Below are positions 54,649-63,202 of a stretch of DNA of 64,000 bases, piece by piece (position 1 is the stretch's first letter; the number at the start of each line of letters is the position of its first letter). Under the pieces are notes generated by a model that ran no database searches, was not told where the DNA came from, and saw nothing but the letters and a program-made list of their open reading frames with translations. Where the stretch lies: NCBI RefSeq assembly GCF_036322585.1, contig NZ_AP024600.1, positions 62,001 through 126,000 on the forward strand, in the 5' to 3' direction. Source of the DNA: Luteolibacter sp. LG18. GTDB taxonomy: Bacteria > Verrucomicrobiota > Verrucomicrobiia > Verrucomicrobiales > Akkermansiaceae. Position numbers and translations under genes: made by a program.

Positions 54649-57012
54649 ATGAAGCGCATTACTCAGATCGAAGCCGAATTGCATGATCTGGAGGCGCGGA
54701 GGGACGCGTTGATTCGAGAACGAACGGCGCTGTTGATTGCCAACAACCCGCTGGATGTCGGCGTTCCCGTTTCCTTTTCTCATGCAGAAAAAATCGCTCT
54801 ATTCCTCTCTCTTTTCCGCTGCCGCAACGATGTCTTCCCGAAGCTCTGGGAAAATTCGAAATTAGAGAGGAAGGGCTATTCGCCAGCATGCCGGAATGAA
54901 TGGCACCGCGGGATTTGCGAGAAACCTCGGGTGAAGTGCTCGGAGTGTTTTCATCAGGCCTTTCCTCCGTTCGATGAAACCGCAGCCAGGGATCATCTCA
55001 CGGGCAAGCACACCATCGGCACCTATGCCATCCGCGAGGACAACACTTGCATCTTCCTCGCCACCGATTTCGATGGTGACGGATGGGAAGAGGACATCCG
55101 AGCCTACCGTGCAGCCGCGTTGGTTCTTGGCATCGAAGCCGCCATCGAACGATCCCGCTCCGGCAATGGCGGCCATGCCTGGATTTTTTTCAGCCAACCG
55201 GTTCCCGCACTGATAGCGCGTAGACTAGGCACCTTGGTGGTAGCCAAGGCATCATCATTTCATCCAGCGATGACGCTGGGCACCTACGATCGCTTCTTCC
55301 CTAATCAGGATTCGCTGCCCGCGGGTGGTTTCGGAAATCTGATCGCGCTTCCCCTTCAAGCAAAACCAAGGGCTCTCGGAAACACAGTGTTTCTCGATGA
55401 AAATCTCGCACCTCATTCCGATCAATGGGCCTATCTAGCCTCTCTTCGAAGGACTACCCCACACCAATTGGATGAGGTTCTCCAACGGGCGTTGCCCACG
55501 CTGAAGGAGACTCAAGAGCTGGAGCAATCCGACCAGCGCTACGAAGACCGTGCGCTCGATCTGATTCCCGAGGCGATCACTCGGGGCGTTTTCACCGGAA
55601 CGGGAAAGGCAGTTCGGCACGCCCAGCTTGAAATCAACACGGTGGACCTTCCTACGTGCCTGGTGGCAGCGCTCAAACGGCTCGCCACCATGGCGAATCC
55701 GGAGTTCTTTGAGAAGCAACGCTTGCGTTTCGGCACCTATAACATACCGCGTTTCATTTTCTGCGGAGAGATTCACCCGGATCGGCTGGTTTTGCCACGG
55801 GGCAGTATTCCTGAAGCCGAAAGCCTCTTCCGAAAGGCCGGTGGCCGAATGCAGATTGAGGAAAGACGTCCCAAGCCGTCCGCACGATCATTTGAATTCC
55901 GAGGCGAGCTTATTTCCCCCCAGCAAAGCGCGGTCAGAGCAGTGCTGCTCCATGAAGACGGCGTTCTGGTCGCCCCTCCCGGAGCAGGAAAGACGGTCAT
56001 GGGCTGTGCCATCATCGCCAGCCGGAAAGTTTCCACCCTGGTTCTCGTGCATCGCAAACCACTGCTCGATCAGTGGAGGTCACGGCTTCAAGAGTTTCTT
56101 GGTGTGGATAAGAATGAAATCGGCGTCCTCGGACAAGCCTACGCTTCCACCCATCCCGATGTCGTCGTAGGCATGGTCCAGACGCTTTCCAAATCTCCCA
56201 ATGCGACCGCTTTGTTAGAACCGTTCACGCAGGTCATCGTCGACGAATGCCATCATATTCCGGCCACCTCTTTTGAGGCCGTGATGAAAGTCTGTCCCGC
56301 GCGGTTCTTTCTCGGTTTGACCGCTACACCGATTCGAAAGGATGGCCTCCAAAAAATCCTCTTCCTCCAATGTGGCCCCATTCGTCATCGGATGGATCCG
56401 GCAGGAGACGGTGGGATCCCCCGCATGCTGATCCTCCATGACATCCATCTCGGTCTTCCGCCGGAAGGAACCCGCATGCAGATCCATCAGGTCTGGGATC
56501 TTCTCGCGAATCACGAGGCACGCAACAAGCTGATCGTTTCGGATATCGCTTCCGCCCTAGCGGAAAACCGAAATTGCGCCGTGCTCAGCGACCGCAAGGA
56601 GCATCTCGCCATCCTCTGCAACCTCCTCACCAACGATCATCCCAAAATAGCAGAACGCGTTCTCCGAATCGACGGCTCGATGGGAAAGAAGCAGCGCGCC
56701 GCGGTTCTCGGCCAAATCGATGGTCTCGCCAGCAACGGCAGCGGTTTCGCCCTTCTCGCCACCTCATCGCTGCTGGGGGAGGGCTTTGATCTCCCGCTAC
56801 TCGATACTCTCTTCCTCACCCTGCCTATTTCATTCAAAGGGCGCCTCATCCAATACGCCGGACGCCTTCACCGTGCAAACGCAGGCAAGACAGAAGTCCG
56901 CATCCATGACTACGTCGAGACCGATCACCCTCTCACCGCCCACATGGCCCGCAAACGAATGGCGGCTTACCGGAGCATGGGCTATGAGATCGGGAGCACG
57001 GAGGAAACGTAG
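54649..57012 (+). CDS. TOTE-type primase-polymerase fused to SF2 helicase
   Basis: A 787-residue protein. After a short coiled coil (1-30), residues about 60-290 form the archaeo-eukaryotic primase domain seen in TOTE conflict systems: LATDFDGDGWEED with the metal-binding Asp140/Asp142 and SRSGNGGHAWIFF. The SF2 helicase follows: Walker A APPGAGKT at 442-449, DECH at 532-535, LTATPIRKDG, and a C-terminal RecA domain with LLATSSLLGEGFD and IQYAGRLHRAN. Such proteins are thought to act in defence against phages or plasmids. No nuclease domain is fused or adjacent. Confidence 0.88.
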   Translation: MKRITQIEAELHDLEARRDALIRERTALLIANNPLDVGVPVSFSHAEKIALFLSLFRCRNDVFPKLWENSKLERKGYSPACRNEWHRGICEKPRVKCSECFHQAFPPFDETAARDHLTGKHTIGTYAIREDNTCIFLATDFDGDGWEEDIRAYRAAALVLGIEAAIERSRSGNGGHAWIFFSQPVPALIARRLGTLVVAKASSFHPAMTLGTYDRFFPNQDSLPAGGFGNLIALPLQAKPRALGNTVFLDENLAPHSDQWAYLASLRRTTPHQLDEVLQRALPTLKETQELEQSDQRYEDRALDLIPEAITRGVFTGTGKAVRHAQLEINTVDLPTCLVAALKRLATMANPEFFEKQRLRFGTYNIPRFIFCGEIHPDRLVLPRGSIPEAESLFRKAGGRMQIEERRPKPSARSFEFRGELISPQQSAVRAVLLHEDGVLVAPPGAGKTVMGCAIIASRKVSTLVLVHRKPLLDQWRSRLQEFLGVDKNEIGVLGQAYASTHPDVVVGMVQTLSKSPNATALLEPFTQVIVDECHHIPATSFEAVMKVCPARFFLGLTATPIRKDGLQKILFLQCGPIRHRMDPAGDGGIPRMLILHDIHLGLPPEGTRMQIHQVWDLLANHEARNKLIVSDIASALAENRNCAVLSDRKEHLAILCNLLTNDHPKIAERVLRIDGSMGKKQRAAVLGQIDGLASNGSGFALLATSSLLGEGFDLPLLDTLFLTLPISFKGRLIQYAGRLHRANAGKTEVRIHDYVETDHPLTAHMARKRMAAYRSMGYEIGSTEET

Positions 57013-57089
57013 CTCAAGTTTCCAGCCTGCAGCCAAGTGCGACCAGGTCGGGAAAGCCTGAACCTGCCCCGGCATTCCACCGCTCCCGC

Positions 57090-57113
57090 TCACAAGTTGA
57101 AAACTTGTGCTAC
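57090..57113. repeat. REP-like palindrome, right copy
   Basis: Inverted match of 53248-53271 (23 of 24). Together they bracket the two-gene island. Confidence 0.75.
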
Positions 57114-58300
57114 CTCCCCACCAGCCCCGCCATCGTCTTCGTCATGAATCTTCGCGCGGGCGGGAGGTGCTGCATCGTCCGGAAGTAGACGTGGCGGATC
57201 GGGGTGAGCCATTCGTGGTCGGACTGGAACCACGGCGTGAGCTGGCGGGTGGCGAAGCGGTAGTAGGCCAGAGTCCAGCGGCGTTCCCGCGTGTAACACG
57301 CGAGCGCTTCCTCAAGCGGCAGCCGCTCCATGCACCGGGCGAGGCAGGAAGCATCCGCGAGCGCGAGGTTCACGCCCTGGCCAAGCTGCGGACTCATCGC
57401 GTGCCCCGCATCCCCGAGCACGATCACGCCCTCGCCATGCCAGCGGGACATCCGGACGTCGCCATAGCGGGCGGTGAGGATCTGGCTCCAGTCGGTGATC
57501 TGCCCTAACAGCGTCTCGGCACGCGGACAAAGCGCAAGCACGTGTTCCTTCCACTCGTCCAGCGGCTTCGTCCGCCATGAGGCGTCCTCGGCGAGCTTCA
57601 CGCTCCAGAACAAACTCACCAGTGGTTCCGTGCCGCCGATTTCCCGGCCGGTGGCGAGGAAGCCCGCGAGCCTACGCGTGCCGCGCACGATCTGATGGAG
57701 ATCGTGCTCCGGAAAACTGCCGCGGTTCTCGCCGATGAACCAATGCGCGCCCCACGGATAACCGCAGTCCGAGCCTTTCAAGCCGAGCTTCCCGCGCAAG
57801 GCCGAACGTGCGCCATCCGCGATGATGAGTAGATCGAAGCCGGTTTCCCGAACGCCATCCACCATCCTCAACGTCCATTTCTCGTCGTGCCGGTCGATGT
57901 CCGCCACCTCCGCGCCCCAGCGAACCTCCACCCTGGCCTCACGCAGCGCCTCCAGCAGGAAATGCAGCAGCACCGGGCGGTGTAGCCCGGCCCCGAACAT
58001 CCCCTCGCCCAACTCGCGGTAGCGCAGGTCGAGCAAGGTCTTCTCCCGCCGGTCCACCACATGCAGGCGCTCCACCCGCCCCGCACGTTCCAATACCGCC
58101 TCGCGAATCCCCAGCTCCTCCAGCACCGCCATCCCGGACGGTTGCAGCAGAAAGCCCGCCCCCACCGCCCGGCACTCCGGCGCGCGTTCGAACAGGATCA
58201 CCTCATGCCCGGCCCGCTTCAGAAGCACCGCCGCCGCAGGCCCCGCCGACCCGCATCCCACCACCGCGATCCTGAGTTTCCGTTGGGGCATCGCGGCCAT
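57110..58300 (-). CDS. FAD-dependent monooxygenase (UbiH/PHBH-like)
   Basis: A 396-residue flavoprotein. Dinucleotide-binding VVGCGSAGPAAAVLLKRAGH at about residues 13-32 (GxGxxG), the FERAPECRAVGAGFLLQ block, DG motif LLIIADGARSALR, and the second FAD motif VLGDAGHAMSPQLGQGVNLALADA at about 295-318. It hydroxylates an aromatic or related compound. Met at 58291 is an alternative start. Substrate not evident from context. Confidence 0.9.
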   Translation of the reverse strand: MAAMPQRKLRIAVVGCGSAGPAAAVLLKRAGHEVILFERAPECRAVGAGFLLQPSGMAVLEELGIREAVLERAGRVERLHVVDRREKTLLDLRYRELGEGMFGAGLHRPVLLHFLLEALREARVEVRWGAEVADIDRHDEKWTLRMVDGVRETGFDLLIIADGARSALRGKLGLKGSDCGYPWGAHWFIGENRGSFPEHDLHQIVRGTRRLAGFLATGREIGGTEPLVSLFWSVKLAEDASWRTKPLDEWKEHVLALCPRAETLLGQITDWSQILTARYGDVRMSRWHGEGVIVLGDAGHAMSPQLGQGVNLALADASCLARCMERLPLEEALACYTRERRWTLAYYRFATRQLTPWFQSDHEWLTPIRHVYFRTMQHLPPARRFMTKTMAGLVGR

Positions 58301-58403
58301 CGTCCATCCCCATGGCGCGGCTTACCAGCCTGCCGATACGTTTTCACAACATCTTCATTCCCCCTTCCTCGTCTTGTCACCGGGATGATCAAACCATGCC
58401 GCC

Positions 58404-58958
58404 ATGGTGTGGTGCGTGATACCCATCCTGTTGACCGTGGCCATCCTTGTGGCACTCGGACTCGACTTCGTGCGTTGGTCCCTCAGAACCCATCCAAAAA
58501 TCACCTTCGCCCTCTCCTGCATCCTGCTCCCCGCCGCCCTGCTCGGCCACCTTCACGGCTACAAGCTCTATGGCAGCGCTACAGTCATCGACAATCGACC
58601 GATCTTGGATTCTCCCCGGCAGCTTGCAGGCGTTGCCGAACCCAACGTGGTGATCGCGACCGATGGCTCCCGATTCGAACTCAAGGGCATCACCTTCGAA
58701 CCCGTTTTGTTGGAAATAACACTCCAAGAGATCTCCGGTAGCCTAAACCGGAACCGCGATCCCATCCTCTTCCAACCGGATCCCCGATCTCCCAGCGGGA
58801 TGATCACCCAATGGCGCTGCCGGTATTTCTGCGGAAACACCTTTGAACCCATGTTCGTGCCCAAACGATTGCCGGCCTATACCCGCCAAGACCTCGGCTT
58901 GCTTCTGGTCGGACGACGGCTCGCCACCCGGAATGCCCCCTCCCCACCAGTGGAGTAG
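58404..58958 (+). CDS. hypothetical membrane protein
   Basis: A 184-residue protein with two N-terminal hydrophobic helices (about 3-22 and 32-50) and a beta-rich extracytoplasmic domain (SATVIDNRPILDSPRQL, VVIATDGSRFELKGITFEPVLL). No family recognised. Confidence 0.65.
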   Translation: MVWCVIPILLTVAILVALGLDFVRWSLRTHPKITFALSCILLPAALLGHLHGYKLYGSATVIDNRPILDSPRQLAGVAEPNVVIATDGSRFELKGITFEPVLLEITLQEISGSLNRNRDPILFQPDPRSPSGMITQWRCRYFCGNTFEPMFVPKRLPAYTRQDLGLLLVGRRLATRNAPSPPVE

Positions 58959-59058
58959 CGGCCAAATCCTCCCGGAAATAAAATTTTCAGAATCTTTGAA
59001 CATCCATGGACCACGACGGTCTGATTCCATGAAGCCTGTGTTCCCGCACAGGCCTCAA

Positions 59059-59155
59059 GTAAGGGTGAACAGCACAAGTCAGCCGCTTTCCCATGGGTGT
59101 GGGAGAAGCTGACCTTACAGGCCGCCGGGACAGGGACCCCGGCGGCCTTTTTCTT
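59059..59155 (+). ncRNA. putative structured small RNA, copy 2, ending in an intrinsic terminator
   Basis: Shares GTAAGGGTGAACAGCA (59059-59074) with 10168-10183. The 5-prime GTAAG pairs with CTTAC (59114-59118); GTCAGC (59078-59083) pairs with GCTGAC (59108-59113) around an inner TCCCA/TGGGA hairpin; then a terminator, stem GGCCGCCGGG with CCCGGCGGCC (59120-59129 and 59138-59147) and a T-rich tail. The segment has no credible ORF. Confidence 0.65.
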
Positions 59156-59233
59156 TTCCCGCGGGCGGTCGCGGCCGGGAATTCTCCTCTGGCAATCCCC
59201 CGCGGGTGATGGATGCTGGCGGGACAAACCCGC

Positions 59234-59737
59234 ATGGAAAACCTCGCCTCATTGCCGCCGGACCGCCTTTTCGAACTCTTCGAAAGCGGCACGATCGACC
59301 GCGAGACGCTCCAGACCCTGATGGCGCTGCAGGCCCGCATGCTGATCGCGGAAATGGAGGAAGACCACCTCAACCCCGCCGCCGCGCTGATGGAGCACCT
59401 GCGGAACCTCCGCGCCGCCATCAAGCTGTCCCGCCGCCACGGCCAGAAGCTCGTCCGGGATACCTTCGCCGCCCTCGGCCGCGAGAGCAATTTCCCGCCC
59501 TGCGTCTACCTGTGGAATGCCTCCCACCCGGATGTGCCGCTGCACTGCTTCTTCCGCACCAAGCGCGAGCCGGTGTTCCGCGTGCTGAAGCTACAAACCG
59601 ACGGCAGCCTGATCCATGTGGAGGTCGAATACGGCGTGAAATACCCGAAGGCCCTGCACCGCGAGCGGATCACGCTGAAGCGGGACGCCTCATGGGTCTT
59701 GCGCGTCGAAGCCCGCGAGACACTGGCGGTGAAGTGA
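59234..59737 (+). CDS. hypothetical protein
   Basis: A 167-residue soluble protein. The first half is helical (RLFELFESGTIDRETLQTL, LMEHLRNLRAAIKLSRR); the second half is mixed (CVYLWNASHPDVPLHCFFR, HVEVEYGVKYPKALHRERI). It begins 79 bases after the small RNA's terminator. No family recognised. A start 21 bases upstream is possible. Confidence 0.65.
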   Translation: MENLASLPPDRLFELFESGTIDRETLQTLMALQARMLIAEMEEDHLNPAAALMEHLRNLRAAIKLSRRHGQKLVRDTFAALGRESNFPPCVYLWNASHPDVPLHCFFRTKREPVFRVLKLQTDGSLIHVEVEYGVKYPKALHRERITLKRDASWVLRVEARETLAVK

Positions 59738-59740
59738 GCG

Positions 59741-60334
59741 TCAGAGTTCCGATTGATTGAGCGAGTAGCGGATCGCCAGCATCCGGATCGCGGTCACCAC
59801 CACCGTGGCGATGCACATGCCGGTGTCCGGCTCCACCTTCAAGGCATCCAACCCCAACAGGGCCGCCCCGCCGATGATCCCGGCGGTGGCGTAGATCTCC
59901 TTCCGGAAAATCAGCGGCACCTCCGCGCGCACCACGTCCCGCAGCACGCCACCGAAGGTCCCGGTGATCACGCCCAGCGCGATGCAGGCCCACCATTGCA
60001 GGCCGTGTTCCTGCGAGATCCGCACGCCGATCGAGACGAACACGCCGAGCGACACCGCGTCCACCAGCGACACGATCCGCCGGATCCGGCACCACAGCGG
60101 ACCCGCCAGCCATGCCACCACCGTCGCCCCGCCCGCGGCGATGAAATACGAGGGGTCCCGCAGCACCACCGGCGGCACATCGCCGATCAGCATGCTGCGC
60201 AGCGTGCCGCCGCCCACGCCGGTGATCACTCCCACCACGAAGGTGCCGAACCAATCCATGCCCTTCTGCCTGCCGGCGAGGCCTCCCGACACCGCGGCCA
60301 CGAAGACTCCGATCAAATCCAGCGCGTACAACAT
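59741..60334 (-). CDS. TRIC-family (UPF0126) cation channel protein
   Basis: A 197-residue membrane protein with about seven helices in two repeats of the TRIC/UPF0126 type: DLIGVFVAAVSGGLAGRQKG, VVGVITGVGGGTLRSMLIGDVP, and later ALGVITGTFGGVLRDVVRAEVP, the two GG-R-D motifs of the pore. Prokaryotic members are monovalent cation channels. The start at 60334 is the Met before the first helix. Confidence 0.9.
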   Translation of the reverse strand: MLYALDLIGVFVAAVSGGLAGRQKGMDWFGTFVVGVITGVGGGTLRSMLIGDVPPVVLRDPSYFIAAGGATVVAWLAGPLWCRIRRIVSLVDAVSLGVFVSIGVRISQEHGLQWWACIALGVITGTFGGVLRDVVRAEVPLIFRKEIYATAGIIGGAALLGLDALKVEPDTGMCIATVVVTAIRMLAIRYSLNQSEL

Positions 60335-60446
60335 ACCGGCCAAGGAGTAATCCGCCCGCCGCCCCCGCGCAATCCTTCCCTCCAACAGATCCCGTCCCGA
60401 TACAATTTGACCCGGGTTCGGAGCGGGATTTTATTGTGGGTCATCC

Positions 60447-62171
60447 ATGGCTGTCCTCACCCGCGTTTTCCGCCCCGCCCTCGCCCGCTATCCGGGGCGC
60501 GCCATCGCATCGCTGGCGATGGCGATCGTGTGCACCTCGCTGGTGCTGGTGCTGCCTGGGGTGACGCAGGTGTTCATCGATGACGTGATCGGCCACAAGC
60601 GCGGCGACCTGCTGATCCCCACCGCCCTCATGGGCGTCGGTGCCATCGCCATCCGCCAGATCCTTTTCACGCTCCGCACCTATTCCAACAACGCGCTGGA
60701 ACAAAAGCTCACCCACGACCTGCGGGTCACCCTCTACGAGAAGCTCCAGCGGCTGCCGATCAAGTGGTTCGACAAGAACTCGTCCGGCGAGATCATGTCA
60801 CGGGTGGCGGACGACGTGCCCACCATGGACCGCATGATCGTGGAGGCCATCGACCAGACGGTCCCCGCCGTCCTCCAGTTCGGCATGATGCTGTCGTGGA
60901 TGTTCTGGAAGAGCTGGGAACTCACCCTGGTGACTCTCGCCCCGCTGCCGATCATCGCCACCATCACCTCGGTCTATTCGAAGCGAGCCGAACCCCGCTG
61001 GCGGGATTCCTCCGAGGCCACCTCCGCGCTCAATTCGCTGCTCCACGACAACCTCGCCGGCATCCGCCAGATCAAGGCCTACACCGTGGAACCGGAGGCC
61101 CTCGACCGCTTCGACGCCGCCAGCCGCAATGTCGGCGAAAAGCACATGCGCGTGATGAAGGGCCAGGCGATGGTGTGGCCCACCGTCTCCCTCCTCGCCG
61201 AGTCCAGCATCGTGGTCATGATCGCTTACGGCGCGTGGTCGGTGCTGAACGGCCGCATGTCCGCGGGCATCCCGATGGCCTTCCTGATCTCGTGGGGCTT
61301 CCTTTTCGACCCGGTCTCGCGGATCAACAACCTCACCCAGCTCTTCGTCCGCGGCAAGGTGTCCGCGAAGCGTGTGTTCGCCATCCTCGACATGCCGGAC
61401 GAGGTGAACCTCAGTGAGGGCGATCGCCCCGCGGGCTTCAACGGCCACGTCCGTTTCGAAAACGTCGGCTTCAGCTACGATCCCGACACACCCGCGGTCA
61501 GCGACCTCACGATCGAGGCCAAGCCGGGCCAGACGATCGCGCTCGTCGGCCCCACCGGCGCGGGCAAGTCCACGATCCTCAACCTGCTCACCCGCTTCTA
61601 CGAAGCCGAGGCTGGCGCGATCTATTTCGATGGCCGCAACGTCGAGCAGCTCTCGAAGGAATGGCTGCGCGACAACACCGGCTACGTCACGCAGGAGAGC
61701 TTCCTCTTCAACACCTCCATCCGCGAGAACCTGTTGCTCGCGAAGCAGGACGCCAGCGACGAGGAAATCTGGGAAGCACTCGAAGCCGCCAACGCCGCCC
61801 CCTTCGTCCGCAAGCTGCCGGAAGGCCTAGACACCGTCGCGGGCGAACGCGGCGTGCGTTTCTCCGGTGGCGAGAAGCAACGGCTCTCGATCGCACGCGC
61901 GTTGCTGAAGAATCCGCCGCTGCTCTTGCTCGATGAAGCGACCAGCGCGCTCGACAACCGCACCGAACGCTTGGTGCAGGAAGCACTCGAACGACTACGC
62001 AGCGACCGCACCTGCTTCGTCATTGCGCACCGCCTCACCACGGTGGAGAAAGCCGATCTCATCTGCGTGCTGGAAAAAGGCCGCATCGTCGAACAGGGCA
62101 CGCACGAGGTGCTGCGCGCGCAGGGCGGACTTTATTCGCGTTTGTGCGAAGCCTCTTCCATTCTCGAATGA
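60447..62171 (+). CDS. MsbA-like ABC transporter, fused membrane and ATPase domains
   Basis: A 574-residue half-transporter that works as a homodimer. Residues 1-310 hold six membrane helices; the NBD has Walker A GPTGAGKST at about 368-376, Q-loop, signature SGGEKQR at about 473-479, and Walker B LLLLDEATS at about 491-499. It resembles MsbA/exporter-type ABC proteins, a good fit with lpxB-dependent lipid A export, though drug or peptide export cannot be excluded. Confidence 0.93.
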   Translation: MAVLTRVFRPALARYPGRAIASLAMAIVCTSLVLVLPGVTQVFIDDVIGHKRGDLLIPTALMGVGAIAIRQILFTLRTYSNNALEQKLTHDLRVTLYEKLQRLPIKWFDKNSSGEIMSRVADDVPTMDRMIVEAIDQTVPAVLQFGMMLSWMFWKSWELTLVTLAPLPIIATITSVYSKRAEPRWRDSSEATSALNSLLHDNLAGIRQIKAYTVEPEALDRFDAASRNVGEKHMRVMKGQAMVWPTVSLLAESSIVVMIAYGAWSVLNGRMSAGIPMAFLISWGFLFDPVSRINNLTQLFVRGKVSAKRVFAILDMPDEVNLSEGDRPAGFNGHVRFENVGFSYDPDTPAVSDLTIEAKPGQTIALVGPTGAGKSTILNLLTRFYEAEAGAIYFDGRNVEQLSKEWLRDNTGYVTQESFLFNTSIRENLLLAKQDASDEEIWEALEAANAAPFVRKLPEGLDTVAGERGVRFSGGEKQRLSIARALLKNPPLLLLDEATSALDNRTERLVQEALERLRSDRTCFVIAHRLTTVEKADLICVLEKGRIVEQGTHEVLRAQGGLYSRLCEASSILE

Positions 62172-62203
62172 TCGCAGGCATACTCGGCCCTGTTCCTCGT
62201 CCC

Positions 62204-62503
62204 ATGGAAACCGTCGTTCATCTCCCCGAGTCCGAAGATCCCTGCACGATCCGCGAAGTGCTCGACGCACTGCGGAAGCAGAAGCTGGAGCCGCGCCACG
62301 ATTCGAAGAACTGGGGCGACTGGATCCATCTCGAAGGCTGCCGTACCGTGATCAGCATCGAGTCGATGCGCGGCCTTACCCGCTCCGCCACCATCGAGCA
62401 CGCGGAGGACGACAATGCCGAAACCTCGCGCGCGATCTTGAAGGCCTTCGGCAAGCTCGGCTGGTTCGGCATGGACGAGGATGGCGAGTATCCGCTCGAT
62501 TGA
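62204..62503 (+). CDS. small hypothetical protein
   Basis: A 99-residue acidic cytoplasmic protein (TIREVLDALRKQKLEP, GDWIHLEGCRTVISIESM, ETSRAILKAFGKLGWFG). It follows the ABC transporter by 32 bases, probably in the same transcript. No family recognised. ATG at 62204 chosen over earlier starts inside the ABC gene. Confidence 0.7.
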   Translation: METVVHLPESEDPCTIREVLDALRKQKLEPRHDSKNWGDWIHLEGCRTVISIESMRGLTRSATIEHAEDDNAETSRAILKAFGKLGWFGMDEDGEYPLD

Positions 62504-62516
62504 GCGGCGGGCCGGA

Positions 62517-63056
62517 TCAATTCCGGATCCAGAATACATCGAGGAAGAACCACAGCAGCATCGCCAGGCCCACCACGAGTTTCACCGCCAGGCCGGTGAC
62601 CGTGCCGACCACCGAGCCCACGCCGGACACCGTGGCGTGCTTGAGTTCCTTGCGGGCGAAGAGGAGTTCAAAGGCGAGCGCCCCGACCAATGGGCCGAGC
62701 AGCAGGCCGAAGGGCATGAAGAACATGCCCACGATGCTGCCAATGAACGCGCCCCACGCCCCCCATTTGGTACCGCCGAACCACTTGGTGCCCGCGGCCC
62801 CGCTGTAGAGTTCAAAGGCTTGGGAAGCCGCCATCAGGACCACCAGCACCACGAAGGACAACCAGTCCAGCCCGGAGCCCTCGCGCCCCAGCATCAGCCG
62901 GTGGGCCACCGCGGCGATCAGAATGATGAGGTGTCCGGGCAGGATCGGCAGGATACAGCCGATCAGGCCCGCCACCAGCAGGCAGCCGGTCACGATCCAG
63001 GCCCCGACGGTCCCCACGGTGCCCCAGCCGGCCCAGCCCACGATTGATTCCCACAT
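62517..63056 (-). CDS. DUF456 membrane protein
   Basis: A 179-residue membrane protein of the DUF456 family with about five helices. The pattern GCLLVAGLIGCILPILPGHL and the glycine-rich FIGSIVGMFFMPFGLLLGPLVGA are typical. Function unknown. It is convergent with the small protein gene. Confidence 0.82.
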   Translation of the reverse strand: MWESIVGWAGWGTVGTVGAWIVTGCLLVAGLIGCILPILPGHLIILIAAVAHRLMLGREGSGLDWLSFVVLVVLMAASQAFELYSGAAGTKWFGGTKWGAWGAFIGSIVGMFFMPFGLLLGPLVGALAFELLFARKELKHATVSGVGSVVGTVTGLAVKLVVGLAMLLWFFLDVFWIRN

Positions 63057-63202
63057 GCCGATCACTAGAAGCGAATGGCCCGCCGCGCAACCTCGCACGC
63101 CGGACCCATACTCATTTGCCAATTGCATGGTTTTTTTTGACCGAATGCTAGACCAGGCCAAGCCGTGTCGTATGCTTCGACCTCATCGTATTTACCCTAG
63201 CA

